From Batkoa obscura (taxonomy: Eukaryota > Entomophthoromycota > Entomophthoromycetes > Entomophthorales > Batkoaceae), in assembly GCA_030770535.1 (NCBI GenBank), contig JASVEC010000009.1:62001-126000 (forward strand): DNA of 64,000 nt, given 5' to 3'. The notes beneath the pieces are model-generated. The model had not been told where the DNA came from and searched no databases. It was given only the letters and a program-made list of their open reading frames with translations. How positions within the stretch are numbered: position 1 is the first letter of the stretch; the number at the start of each line of letters is the position of its first letter. Made by a program: the position numbers and the translations under genes. Below are positions 1-12,097 of the stretch, piece by piece.

Positions 1-907
1 GTGTTATAAATAAATACTTTATCTTTGTAATGAGATTACAGACATCTTTTAAAAATAGATAGCTATAAGAAGACATTTTTAAATTATTATAGGATTTAGC
101 ATCTTTTTTAAAATTAGTGTTTCTCAACTTATTTTCCAGTTTCCACTTTACAAAAGCTTATCTAATAATGTTATTTTCACTTGTCTTTATTGTGTAAAAA
201 ATTATAAAAGTAAAAAGTTTTATAATAGCGCTGAGATAGTTTATACAACTATTGTAATACAGTCTTCTCAAATAGTCAGAGAGGTTGTCTTATTCTAAGG
301 CGATGCAAGCGGTAGCATGATTGAGTTCATTAATAACCTAGAGTTTAATAAGGATCTAAAATGTAAAAAGTTTAACAAATTATGGTATCATTTTATTTAC
401 AATTATCAGGTGAAAATAACTAGATCATTGAATAAAGGTATAATATAGAATATAAAATATAAAACATAAAATATAAAATATAAAATAAAATAGCTAATAG
501 TGTCTATAAGTAGTCTATAAATCCAAAGATTCTGATGAATTATTTATATTTATCTCTAACTCAAAAACTCACAATAAATGGAAAATAGGTTAATTTATTC
601 CATTACCTGACATTATTTAGTGTAAGTTTGCATAACAATAGTAGCTTTTTATTATTTTCAATTAGCTTTTAATATTTATATTATAAATCATAATAGCCAT
701 ATTAATATTGTTTTTATTGCTTTTAATTCAATTATAACGTAAATTGGTTTTATTTTATCATTTAATAATTTAGTAAAAAAAACAGAATTATTTTAATCAT
801 ATATAGTATAAAAGATGCTGTTCTTTTTATCATTAATAAAGTAAAGTTGATTAGTTTATAAACTTATATTATAATTTCAATCTGAATTTTAATTAAAATT
901 TTATAAC

Positions 908-1014
908 ATATGAGGATGTTTTTTTTGGTTTTATTACTTTTTCCATTTTTTAAGCGCTATTTGAGTGGAAAAATTGTTAGTAAAATTCTTAAACATAAAA
1001 ATACATCTCCATAT
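908..1014 (+). mobile_element. ATATGGGG MITE-like element, copy 1
   Basis: About 107 bp bounded by ATATGAGGATGT and ACATCTCCATAT. Like the other nine copies in the window it has a T-run followed by GGTTTTATT, a central AAGCGCT, and GTTAGTAAAATTCTTAAACA near the far end. The ends are inverted repeats of about 12 bp. No coding capacity for a transposase, so it is probably a non-autonomous DNA element. The target duplication cannot be fixed because the ends are palindromic with TA/AT flanks. Taken here as the + orientation. Confidence 0.8.
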
Positions 1015-1227
1015 TTAACAATTAAAAATATATTTAACTTTTAACATTCTATAATTAAGATTAGTTTTAGTTAAAGCTATTGTTATTATAAATATAAGTT
1101 ATGAATAATTATAATTTATTAATTAATTTTTTTAATTAATCTACTTGATTTAGAACAAATACAATGTTACATAAAATTTTAAACAAGCATAAACTTAAAT
1201 AAATAAATAATATAAAAAAATTAAGCA

Positions 1228-1334
1228 ATATGGGGATGTATTTTTGTGTTTAAGGATTTCACTAACAATTTTTCCACTCAAATAGCGCTTAAAAGGTAGA
1301 AAAAATAATGAAACCAAAAAAAATACCCCCATAT
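1228..1334 (-). mobile_element. ATATGGGG MITE-like element, copy 2
   Basis: Same family as 908-1014 but in reverse orientation, with ends ATATGGGGATGT and ACCCCCATAT and a central AGCGCTT. It lies about 210 bp from copy 1, so the two form an inverted pair. Confidence 0.85.
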
Positions 1335-1986
1335 AGAATAACATAGTGTATTTAAATATATTAATTAATATAGAGTCTAAAAAATAATCAATAGATACAA
1401 TAAATCTTAAAAAAATATAATTAATTATAAAAGTTATAATTTTATATTTTAACTTTAAATTTTCAAATAGCTTTATAATTCATACTGTTCAGATTGATAA
1501 AACTTGTTATCTTTAATGTCAAATATTGATTGGATAATCAAAAATGATATCCCTTTCCTTTTTGATAAAGAATTTATTTTTAATTATATACTAATTGCTT
1601 TTTTTAATAAAAATTTATATAGTCTAATTTTTAATAATTTCAAATGACTTTTATTCTTATCGATTATTATTTTTTATTTAAGCGTATATTCTATTTAAAG
1701 TAAAGGACTGAAAATTGAGTATATTAATAAAAAGAATTTAATAAATACCAACTCTACTCCTTTTATTAAGGATTTCAAATCTTTGTGGGATATTAGAATT
1801 TTAAAGAATACCTGAAAAAAATTCTTTTATTTTATTGTAAAATTCAAAACTATTAATTTTTAATTTTAATAATAACCAATAAACCATCCAAATTAATTTT
1901 CTAAATTAAAATTTAATTAGAATTTGTTTCTATTAAAATTCAAATTAATTTCAGTAAAAAGGAGTACATATAATTCAAATCAACCT

Positions 1987-2055
1987 ATGTATAATAATCA
2001 AGTCAAATCAATATTAAGTAAAAATAAAAAAAGAAAAATAAAAAAAAAACAGTTA

Positions 2056-2109
<54 letters not shown>

Positions 2110-4661
2110 CAAGAACAACCAAAGATTACTACTTATTTTAGTAATAATAATAAACAGTCCAACTCAGTTAAATTTACTAATAATAATAATAAATATAATC
2201 ATATCAATGGATATCAAAAAAATAAAATATCACCAAAATTTCAATTAGAAAGAGAGAATTTACCAATTTATAAATGTAAGTTTTTATAGTAATATTCTAT
2301 ATTTATTTAGAATATTAATTAATACATTTTTTAGCTCGTGAACAACTTTTAAAACTTGTTCAACAAAACGCAGTAACTATTTTAGTTTCTGAAACTGGTT
2401 CTGGAAAATCAACACAAATACCCCAATATTTATATGAAGAATTGATAGTTGATAAAGATCATAAAGTAGGTATATCACAACCTAGAAGGGTAGCATGTAC
2501 TACATTAGCTGAACGAGTAAGTCAAGAAGTTGGTTGTAAACTTGGCGGAAAAGTAGGTTATTCAGTTCGATTTGATGATAAAACAAATTTCAATACAATT
2601 ATAAAATATGTAACGGATGGTATGTTATTAAGAGAAGTGCAAAATGATGAATATTTATTACAATATAAAATTATTATATTGGATGAAGCTCATGAAAGAA
2701 CTATTCGTAATGATTTTTTGATGGGTAAATTAAAACAAATTGTTAATTATAGAAGAAATATATTGAAACAAGAGTTTCATTTAATTATTATGTCAGCTAC
2801 TTTAGATTCCAAAAAATTTTCTCAATTTTATGATAAGTAAATATTCTTTTTTTATACAGAAAATTTTATAAAATATTGAATTAATTTTAATTTTAATTTT
2901 AATTTTAATTTTATAGCGCACCAATAATTCGAATTCCAGGTCGTGGAAATAAAGTAGAAATATTAAATGTTTGTAATCCACAAGAAAGTTATATTGAATC
3001 AGCTGCACAAACTATTATGCAACTTCATTTTACTAACCCATTAAAACAAGTTATTGATAATAATAATAAACGTAATACTAAAGATATTTTAGTATTTTTA
3101 CCAGGACAAGAAGAAATTGAAACTTGTCAATTAATTTTAGATAAATTAATTGAAGAAAGTAATAATGAAGAAGCAAAAAAAGTAATATCATTTAATTAAA
3201 TTATATATAATTTCATTAATTGGTTTTTTTTGTCTAGCTTAAAGTATATCAATTATATTCTAGTTTACCACAAGAACAACAAAAATTAGCATTACAACCA
3301 ATACAAGATCAACATTTACGTAAATGTATACTAGCTACTAATATAGCTGAAACTTCTTTAACAATCTCAGGAATTTATTATGTAATTGATACAGGTTTAG
3401 CTAAATTTCGTTCTTTTAATTCAAATACAGGAATAGAAGCTTTACAATTAGGAGCTATATCTAAATCAGGAGCAATACAAAGAGCAGGTAGAGCAGGTAG
3501 AGAAGGACCAGGTTGTTGTATTCGATTATATACTAAAGAATTATATAATAATTTATTATCTATGGATATACCTGAAATAGAAAGATGTAGTTTAGATTCC
3601 TCAATATTAAATTTAATGGCAACTGGTATTAAAAATGTTATTAGTTTTAATTTTATTGATCCACCTAATAAATTATCAATGATAAAAACATTGAGTAATT
3701 TAAGTATATTAGGAGCTATTAATGAAAATTGTCAATTAAATGAAACAGGTGAATTAATGGCTAAATTTCCTTTATTACCTAGATTTAGTAAAGTATTAAT
3801 TGAATCTAAAAATTTAAAATGTACAAAAGAAATATTAATGATTATTTCGATTATGTCAACTGAAAATATTTATTTTAATCCTACTAATGATAAAAAAGAA
3901 GAAGCTACTGAAAGTAGAAAGAAATTCATTAATTATTATAGTAAGTTTATTTAATTTAACTTAATTTAATTATAATATATTACTTATTTATTAATTATAA
4001 TATATTATTTATTTATTATAGGTGATCATTTAACTTTATTGAATATATTTAAACAATTTATAACTCAACACAATAAGATTGAATTTTGTAATGATCATTA
4101 TTTAAATTATAAATCTCTTAATGAAGCATTGGTAAGTCTAAATTTGAAATATATTATTATTTAAAATATATTATTATTTAAAATATATTATTATTTAAAA
4201 TATATTATTATTTAAAATATATCATTATTAATTTGTTTTTATTATAATAGAAAATTAAAGATCAATTAACAGAAATATGTAAATTAAATGAAATTGATCC
4301 AACTATAAGTACCAATGATTCTCAAATTATATTAAAATGTTTATTAACTGGATTTTATGATAACATTGCTATTTTAAATAAGGAAAATAAGTATACTATC
4401 TTTGGTTCAAATCAAGTAATATTATTATTATATATCATTATATATTGTTATTATTATATATTTATTGTTATATTAATATTTAATTAGATAATCAAAATCC
4501 ATCCTACATCAGTAATGATTGGTAGAGAAAAGGCCAAATCGATAATGTATAATGAATTATTATTAACTAAGAATCATTATTTAAAGCAAGTTTCTGAAAT
4601 TGATATTCATTGGATTTTAGATTTAGCTAAAAATAATTGTAAAAAAAGAAAAAAAGAATAA
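1987..4661 (+). CDS. DEAH-box RNA helicase, DHX33/Dhr2-like
   Basis: ATP-dependent RNA helicase of the DEAH (SF2) group; the metazoan DHX33 and yeast Dhr2 relatives act in nucleolar rRNA/ribosome biogenesis. Seven exons (1987-2275, 2335-2836, 2917-3181, 3238-3940, 4022-4131, 4251-4415, 4488-4661) join in frame to 735 residues, about the length of yeast Dhr2. Visible motifs are Walker A GSGKST (118-123), DEAH (213-216), SAT (motif III), TNIAETSLT and QRAGRAGR (433-440), followed by the helicase-associated and OB-fold regions. The segment around EEATESRKKF...DHLTLLNIF aligns well with DHX33 from memory, which is why I prefer it to Prp-type splicing helicases. The N-terminus is unusual: a basic stretch followed by 17 consecutive Asn. 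The first ATG of the open frame is used; a longer frame would need a TTG start. Confidence 0.88.
2056..2106 (+). repeat. (AAT)17 microsatellite coding poly-Asn
   Basis: Seventeen uninterrupted AAT triplets in exon 1 of the DEAH helicase gene, in frame as poly-asparagine. It lies outside the conserved helicase core. Confidence 0.95.
4146..4229 (+). repeat. 17-bp tandem repeat inside an intron
   Basis: About five copies of a 17-bp unit, AAAATATATTATTATTT, fill most of the intron between helicase exons 5 and 6. This makes it the longest intron of the gene. The last copy is slightly diverged. Confidence 0.85.
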
Positions 4662-5957
4662 CATAAATTATATTAATAGAAGTTAAAATAATATAAATTA
4701 AAATATAAAAGTTTTTTTTTTAAAAATTCACATTTTATTAATAATAAAGTTGATATTAAAAATAATTATTATATTTCATTTTTTATTTATAATTATAATA
4801 TAAAATAATTGATAGTTTTAGACTTAAATTTTTTTATGAAATTTAAGAGCTCAGAGACCAACGTCAAGGTACTATCTTATAATTCCTCTGAGTAAAGATA
4901 AGGCTCAACAAAAGAAATAGATAAAGTCTTATAACAAAAAAGAAAAAAGAAAAACTAATATTCAACAAAAATCATACAATTAAATGATAGCTAATTGCTT
5001 AATTGATAGGTATAAAAACCAAATAAAAATATATCAATATTCAATTCAATTTTTGTTTTTCTATATTGTATAATTGTATTCCTTTTCTTTTTATAATATA
5101 TATATATATATCTAAGTTAATAATAATAATAATAAATTTACCCTTATAAATTGAAATTTTTTTAATGGTTGAGAGAATTTGAATTAAATATAAAGAATCA
5201 TCCAAATTATTAATTAATTTTACATTCTTATTTTATATATCATTTTAAACTCGTATAAAATAAATTACTTTTTTTTTATCGGTTAATATCAACGATATAT
5301 AATAGAATATAAAAACAAAGATTTCAAAACATTTAAAAATAAATTGGGTAATAAAAAATTTACAATTTAAAAACATTATCCATTTATCTTCAATATTTTA
5401 AAATTAATCAATAATTTTAATAAATTCTACTATATAATAATACTTAATAAAAACAAAATAAAAAGCTTACTTTGATTATTAAAGGCTCTAAAGGGAAAAA
5501 AATGAAAATTGAAATTTTAAAAACTTCTCTTGGGTTAGGGTAATATTGATTAAGGGCTAAATTTAATTATTATTATTTACTTTTCATTTGAATTATATAT
5601 ATATTTGCTTTGTCTTTTTCTTTAAACCATTATCAGTAATTTTTTATAACCTGTACTTAATCTATTAAAATATAAAATTTACTTTAATAAAAATTAATTA
5701 TTAAACTATAAAAAACAATTTTATTGAATTTTTTGAATGTTGTTTTCATATTCATAATTGATACTGTTTGATAGGCTAATGCACTTCTTACAGCAAATCA
5801 TAAATGGTTAATTTTCTATAAATTAATTTGACTTAATAACATGATAAATATAAAATATCAATAATAATAAAATAAAAGCAATATTTATACAAAAAAACAA
5901 TCCTTTTTATTATAAACAACATTCACACACCACTTTTACATCAACAACAATCAACCA
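4662..5957. other. Intergenic between convergent genes
   Basis: The 3' ends of the helicase (+) and the acidic protein gene (-) face each other across about 1.3 kb of AT-rich DNA. I see no gene, no ATATGGGG copy and no convincing RNA gene. A TATATATATATAT run lies near 5097-5112. Confidence 0.5.
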
Positions 5958-5978
5958 TTAATCCTTTTTAGCTGGTAG

Positions 5979-6019
<41 letters not shown>

Positions 6020-7287
6020 TATTATTATTACTATTATTATTATTATTCTCCTTTAGTTTTGCTTTTTTAGCTTTCTTTTTTGAACTTTTTTTATTTGGAT
6101 TACTAGTTTCTGGGGTTGGATCTGGATCATCAATATCGTAAACAATTGGAGCATTATGTCGTGCATCAAGTAATCTTATTTCTGTAGCACAGTCATTATC
6201 TAATGATGTATATCTTTTGGGCTTAACTACTATATTCAAATTTTCTTTAAAGTTGGGTTTCTAAATAAAAATCAAGTTTGATTAATATCTTTGTTTTAGT
6301 TATTATTTTAGTTACAAATTACTTTGGAATTATTCAATTTATTATGATTCGATGGTTTAATATTGTTATTACTTCGATTTTTATCCTAATCAAATCAAAT
6401 CAAATCAAATAAAATAAAATAATACTACTTTCAATTACCTTATAATTATTATGCAAGTTTCTTGGTTTAATACCTTGATTTTGGTTATTTTTAAATTGCT
6501 TATTTTTATTATTATTAAGATTATTCTCTCTTCCTTGATACCCATTTTCTCTTTTTAAATCATTTTTTGATTTGATTTTAATTTTATCTTTATCTTCTTT
6601 AACTGTTTCCTTAGGTTTCGAATTTTCGCTTAAATCCTGATATTCCGATATAAATGTTTCTTTCTGTATCAATTTGGGTTTAACTATTCATAAATATTAT
6701 ATATATAATTCGTTTAAATTAATAATATTATCCTTACCTTCAACTTCAAGTAACTCACCTTTTATTTTAAGTAATATTCTCTCTCTAAGGGTAAGTGTCT
6801 ATATAATATAAATTTGATATTTTAATTTAATAATATAACTCATTCTTACATTTTTAACTGTGCCTCTACTACTACTGTTACCCATTTCAAATTTATATTC
6901 TGGATAATCATTGATATTAGGTAAATAATCTTTATCCTCGATTTCATTTTCAATTTCTTTAATATCCTTTGTCACTTCTTGTTCGACTTCTTCCAATTTA
7001 ACTTTATCTTCTTCTTCTTTTTTGACTTTACCATTTCCTTTTCTTTTTTCTTTCAATTTATTCATTTTTTCTTTAGGCATTTGAACCTCTTCTTTTCCTT
7101 TTTTTACTGTAATCTCCTCCTCCTCTTCTTCAGCTCCATCTTCAATTTCCCCATCTTCCTTTATTTCACCTTCTTCTTCACTACTACCTTCTTCTTCTTT
7201 CAATCCTTTTTTATTAATGATAGTATCATCATCTAGTTTTTTATCTAATAATATAGGACTACTATTTGTCTCTTTTTTATTAACCAT
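5958..7287 (-). CDS. Acidic, Lys/Glu-rich protein of unknown function
   Basis: Not recognised. Five exons on the minus strand (7287-6850, 6798-6738, 6683-6439, 6385-6323, 6260-5958) join in frame through good GTAAG/GTAAT donors and TAG acceptors to 369 residues. The first ~120 residues are almost entirely Glu, Asp, Lys and Gly, suggesting a disordered nuclear or nucleolar protein. A less biased segment follows, with NDYPEYKFEMG and TLTLRERILLKIKGELLEVE. Next come a basic Asn-rich stretch, a second conserved-looking segment (KRYTSLDNDCATEIRLLDAR), a Lys-rich motif resembling a nuclear localisation signal, and a poly-Asn run near the C-terminus. The two ordered segments are the best search seeds. 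A nuclear RNA-related role is only a guess from composition. Confidence 0.7.
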
Positions 7288-9121
7288 AACTTTATTTTAT
7301 CTTACGTTTTGTCGAATTTTAATTTAAATTGACAAGTTTTAAAAACGAAAAAGGTTTATTTTTATAATGCTTAAAACTTTGAATTATTTTTTTCAAAATT
7401 CAACTAAGCATGTTTGCAAATATTTAAAATTATACTATTTTTTGATTAATTTAATATTTAAGCTTATTAAGTAAAGGATTTCAATTTAAAAATATAAAGT
7501 TCTCACAATTCATAATCAAAGATTATTCTATTAAAACGCTTTTACATAAAAGAAAGCAATATTATAGATGTTTTTTTGTTTCATTTTTTGGCCATTTTAT
7601 GCAATTTGAAAACTGAACTATTTGCTTATAAAATTCTTACCCAAAAATTGGATCCCCATTACTTTAATTAACTTTTAAGTTCTAGAGCTAGGTCACCTAA
7701 TAGGCTAGTATATAGACCTATTTTCATGTAACTTAAACTTATTTCAGCTACTATAAAACCCTTATTGGTTGAATTAGATACGGAGTGGTCAAATTCCATT
7801 GTTCCTTGTGTTTATTTTTTGTTCACATCTTGTATTAGATTTGCTATAAAAGAAAAAGTCTCATATATAATTGCTTTTTTATAGCTATATACTTTATTAA
7901 AACTATCAGTTTATAGATGGATGTAACTTATTCTGATTATTTATTTTAACTTTGCATCCCAATTTTATAGTACACTTGTATTGATAGTTTTTTAAAAACA
8001 GTCCATAAACTTTACATTACAATGTATTTACAATTCCAAATTAATAGCCCTATTTAGTAGATGATTGAGTTCAATTTTAAATACAAATTACTTTTTAAAA
8101 GTAGCTTTTGAAAGATATCAAATATTCTAATGCATCCTCAGTACTTTTAAGGACTTATAACTTTTGATTCCTCCCGCTCTGTATAAACTTTTAACTCCGA
8201 ATTTTTCTTTGAAACAATAAAACTACAAGAACCTAACAGATCTTTGAATTTTAAAAACAAATATTTTTATGTCAAATAATCACCATAGAATAATGAATTT
8301 ATGAGTGAAAACTCAAAAAAAAGGTTCACTTAACACGGTTAAAAACTTTCCTTTTTTATTAAACTAGGATAAGTTTAACATTATTAAAGGCTAAGTAAGT
8401 TATTAAACTATTACTTTAACTTTAGTTTTAATCTCAATATTGCATAAAATTGAAACTCTTGGCAATCTTTTTAACTCAAAGATTTTAATGTCCGCCTTTA
8501 ATATACAATAGGTTTACCAAGACTAAACCACCACCGTATGACTTGCTTTAGTCAAATCGTATTACTAATCCAAAGATGGAAAAATCTTAAAATAACTATC
8601 ATAACTATAACACAAACCACCTTAATAACTTTTAAATACCCATGAAACTAGAACAAAAGTCACGTTTTTTTCCAAATGTTCTAAAAACAAGACTAGAACA
8701 CTCAGAATATTCTTATTTTTGAAAAACTGCTGGTTTAGCATAAATTTTTAACTGGATGGTACTTGTTCTTTGCAATGACGTCATTACGGAAACTAAGCGC
8801 TTTAAAATTCAAGAATAAAAGAAAATTCCAAAAATCAAGTTTATAATAAGAATGATAATATAAGCTAAAAAAAGTGGTTACATTGATATTTATCATCATC
8901 TAGTAATAAAGGAGTATTCAAGGATACTAAGTCTTATGTAAAACTAGTTAATTTATTTGATAAAGAATAACTGAAACCATGATGTATCCGTTTCTAAATA
9001 GAAAAGAATATATACAACAATATATAATATTATGATATGCACATTGTTAGTAAAAATTGCGTAGTTTTATTAAAAGTAACTATAAATATAACCGAAAAAC
9101 ACTACCTAGATCATTATAAAC
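7288..9121. other. Intergenic between divergent genes
   Basis: About 1.8 kb separates the acidic-protein start (-) from the Na+ ATPase start (+) and must hold both promoters. No open frame, repeat family copy or RNA gene is evident. Base composition is somewhat less AT-rich than in the flanking repeats. Confidence 0.5.
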
Positions 9122-12097
9122 ATGCATCATAAAAAGAAAGAAAAAAGAGTGACTCAAAATTCTACTACTTATTATCATACCATGGGTATTGATGAAGTAG
9201 TAACCCTATACTCCACCGATTTAGAAGAAGGTCTTAATGACAATCAACTTAAAGAATTATCTCAAAAATATGGTTTAAATGAGCTATCTGGTGACTCTGG
9301 TGTGTCTCCTTGGAAAATATTACTAAGGCAGGTAGCAAACATGTTAACTGCTATTTTAATTATTGCAATGACCCTTGCTTTTGTATCTCAAGATTGGGTA
9401 GAAGGTACTATCATTGGTGTTATTATCCTTACTAATGCTGCTATTGGATTTTTCCAAGAATATCGTGCTGAAAAAACAATGGAATCTTTAAGGAGGCTGG
9501 CTTCACCTACTACTAACACTATACGTAATGGACATCGTTGTAAAGTATCTACCAATCAATTGGTACCTGGTGACATTATTATTCTTGAAAATGGAGATGT
9601 GGTCGGTGCTGATGCTCGCATTGTTGAACAATTTAATCTCTCAATTGATGAAGCTTTACTTACCGGTGAATCTATTCCTGTTGAAAAAACTACTGATACA
9701 ATTAATGAAAAAGATGTACCAGTAGGTGATCGTACAAACTTAATCTTTTCCAGTACAACAGTAACTAAGGGGCGTGGTATCGCTATTATAGTTGCAACTG
9801 GTATGGATACCGAAATTGGTAAAATTGCAAAGACTTTAAATGATTCTGAAGGAAGTAAAAAAACCTCTTTACAAAAAACAATGGACAATATGGCCTTAAT
9901 CGTATTTGGTTTAGCCATCTTATTAGCTATCATTGTATTCTCTGTTAATAGTTGGGTAATTGAAAAAAATGTCGTTATCTATGCTATTGCTGTTTCTATT
10001 GCTATGATACCTGAAGGTTTAATTGCTGTTATTACGTTAACTATGGCTGCTGGTGTACGTAATATGGCAAAAAATCGTGCTATTATTCGTCAATTAACTG
10101 CTTTGGAAACTTTGGGCTCAGTTACTAACATTTGCTCTGATAAAACTGGTACTTTGACTCAAGCTAAAATGGTACTCACTCGTTTCTGGCTATCAGGTTA
10201 TGGTTATTTCTCTGTAACTGGTACTGGCTATACTCCAGTCGGTGAAGTTTTACATGAAGGTGAAACTCCAGATGATTCATTAATTAGAAATCATAGTGAA
10301 GGAAGTGATAATGTGACTAAAATTCCTCCCAACAGATTAACTGATCAAGCTTTAAGATTAATTCAAGTTGCCTCTTTATGTAATATGGCTAAATTAAAAA
10401 AAGATAAAGCTAGCGGAGAATGGGTTGGTTTAGGTGACCCAACTGAAAATGCTCTTCAAGCTTTTGCTCATAAACTTGAAATGGGACAACCTAAACTTAC
10501 TAAAACTAATGGTAATCATCAATTTGAATTATTAGCTGAATTTCCTTTTGATTCAAGTTTAAAATTAATGACTGTCGTCTACTTGCATTATCCAACTCAA
10601 AGAAAATACGTTTTTACCAAAGGTGCCATGGAACGTGTACTTGAAAAATGTACTACCTATATGAATCAAAGTAATTCCTTACCCATCGACTCCTTTGATC
10701 ATTTAAAGAACCTTTATACCCCACATATGGAACATTTAGCTAGTCAAGGTTTAAGAACCTTATGTACTGCTTATCGTGATATCACTGATCAATTTGATAA
10801 AACAAAAGCTAGGGATTACACTCGTGATCAAATTGAATCTAACCTTACTGCTATTGGCTTAGTAGGTATCTATGATCCTCCTCGTCCAGAATCGCGCGCT
10901 TCAGTATTAGAGTGCCATAAAGCTGGTATTAATGTTCATATGCTTACCGGTGACCATCCAGCTACCGCTACTGCCATTGCTAGGGATGTTGGTATTATCC
11001 CTTCTGATACACAAGCTCTAGGGCATACGTCACTTAATGTTAATAGTAGCTTAGTGATGACTGCTCAACAATTTGATGCTTTAAGTGAAGACGAAATTGA
11101 TAACATGGTTGAATTACCAAATGTTATTGCTAGATGTAGCCCTGATACCAAAGTTAAGATGATTAGAGCACTACATAGACGTAATAGAGTAGCTGCTATG
11201 ACAGGTGATGGTGTCAATGATTCCCCTTCCCTTAAAATTGCTAATGTAGGAATTGGTATGGGGCTTTCTGGATCTGATGTTGCTAAGCAAGCTTCAGATA
11301 TTGTACTTACGGATGATAATTTCGCTACTATTGTTAAAGCTATTGGAGAAGGTAGAAGGATTTTCGAGAATATTGGAAAATTCGTATTACATTTGATGTC
11401 AACTAATGCTTCTGAAATTGTTGTATTAATAATTGGTTTATGCTTTATTGATAAAGGTGGAAATTCTGTGTTTCCTATGTCTCCAATCCAAATCCTTTTC
11501 TTAAATATGATTACCTCTTCGCCACCTGCTATGGGATTAGGATTGGAACCTGCTAATCCAAGGATTATGCAGCAGCATCCACGTCCAGTCAAAGGTGGTT
11601 TATTTACTTGGGAAGTCATTTCTGATATTTTATATTATGGTATTATTATGGGAGCTTTATCTTTGGTGAACTTTATCTGTGTTATTTTTGTTTATGGCGA
11701 CGGTAATCTTGGGGAAAGTTGTAATGACACTTATAGTGAACAATGTGAGCTAGTTTTTCGTGCACGTGCAGCTTGTTATGCTTGCCTTGCTTTATTAATT
11801 TTATTACATGGGTTTAATTGTCGCTCTTTACGCCAATCCACATGGTCACTAAAATCAGTGAAATCTCTTAAAAATAACAAGTTTTTGACTTTATCCGCTA
11901 TTATCGGTGCTATAGTGTTGATACCAACTATTTATATTCCAGGTGTTAATCATGGAGTGTTTCGTCATGCCCCTATTGATTGGGAATGGATAATGATCTT
12001 TATCTCATGTCTCATTTATTTAATTTTATCTGAATCATACAAATGGCTAAAGCGTAAATTTTTAAAATCGAATTTACTTTTCAATGAAGATACTTAA
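9122..12097 (+). CDS. Type IID (ENA-like) Na+/K+-efflux P-type ATPase
   Basis: Plasma-membrane ATPase expected to pump Na+ (or K+) out of the cell. Single exon, 991 residues. Visible in order: N-terminal cation-ATPase domain (KYGLNEL), the first membrane pair, TGES of the actuator domain (181-184), the M4 motif IPEGLIAVITLTMA, the phosphorylation site DKTGT with Asp340, the nucleotide-binding KGA segment, TGDHPATA, and TGDGVNDSPSLK (694-705), followed by the C-terminal membrane segments. M4 has IPEGL, as in Ca2+-ATPases and in some basal ENA relatives, rather than the IPSSL of yeast ENA1; an SPCA/SERCA-like Ca2+ pump is therefore the alternative. The fungal IID pattern of the whole protein favours Na+. 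An internal ATG (codon 21) could also be the start. The absence of introns is shared with TSC2 and PNGase A here, so it does not by itself suggest transfer. Confidence 0.88.
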   Translation: MHHKKKEKRVTQNSTTYYHTMGIDEVVTLYSTDLEEGLNDNQLKELSQKYGLNELSGDSGVSPWKILLRQVANMLTAILIIAMTLAFVSQDWVEGTIIGVIILTNAAIGFFQEYRAEKTMESLRRLASPTTNTIRNGHRCKVSTNQLVPGDIIILENGDVVGADARIVEQFNLSIDEALLTGESIPVEKTTDTINEKDVPVGDRTNLIFSSTTVTKGRGIAIIVATGMDTEIGKIAKTLNDSEGSKKTSLQKTMDNMALIVFGLAILLAIIVFSVNSWVIEKNVVIYAIAVSIAMIPEGLIAVITLTMAAGVRNMAKNRAIIRQLTALETLGSVTNICSDKTGTLTQAKMVLTRFWLSGYGYFSVTGTGYTPVGEVLHEGETPDDSLIRNHSEGSDNVTKIPPNRLTDQALRLIQVASLCNMAKLKKDKASGEWVGLGDPTENALQAFAHKLEMGQPKLTKTNGNHQFELLAEFPFDSSLKLMTVVYLHYPTQRKYVFTKGAMERVLEKCTTYMNQSNSLPIDSFDHLKNLYTPHMEHLASQGLRTLCTAYRDITDQFDKTKARDYTRDQIESNLTAIGLVGIYDPPRPESRASVLECHKAGINVHMLTGDHPATATAIARDVGIIPSDTQALGHTSLNVNSSLVMTAQQFDALSEDEIDNMVELPNVIARCSPDTKVKMIRALHRRNRVAAMTGDGVNDSPSLKIANVGIGMGLSGSDVAKQASDIVLTDDNFATIVKAIGEGRRIFENIGKFVLHLMSTNASEIVVLIIGLCFIDKGGNSVFPMSPIQILFLNMITSSPPAMGLGLEPANPRIMQQHPRPVKGGLFTWEVISDILYYGIIMGALSLVNFICVIFVYGDGNLGESCNDTYSEQCELVFRARAACYACLALLILLHGFNCRSLRQSTWSLKSVKSLKNNKFLTLSAIIGAIVLIPTIYIPGVNHGVFRHAPIDWEWIMIFISCLIYLILSESYKWLKRKFLKSNLLFNEDT

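Larger units (their letters stand above)
1..1986. other. Intergenic, repeat-bearing left end
   Basis: No convincing gene is seen. The stretch is AT-rich, with a short run of TAAAATA-like units near 450-490 and two complete copies of the ATATGGGG element in opposite orientations (908-1014 and 1228-1334). The last few hundred bases should contain the promoter of the helicase gene. An upstream in-frame extension of that gene begins only with TTG, so I treat it as untranslated. Confidence 0.5.

Noticed and set aside
1924-1986. Extension of the helicase N-terminus to a TTG
   Set aside because: TTG is not a normal nuclear start; the first ATG lies at 1987, and the extra residues are not family-like.
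11065-11619. 184-codon frame antisense to the Na+ ATPase
   Set aside because: A shadow of the conserved ATPase coding sequence on the other strand; no independent features.
9122-12097. Horizontal transfer of the intronless Na+ ATPase
   Set aside because: Other genes here are also intronless, and the ENA family is widespread in fungi; no compositional break was strong enough.
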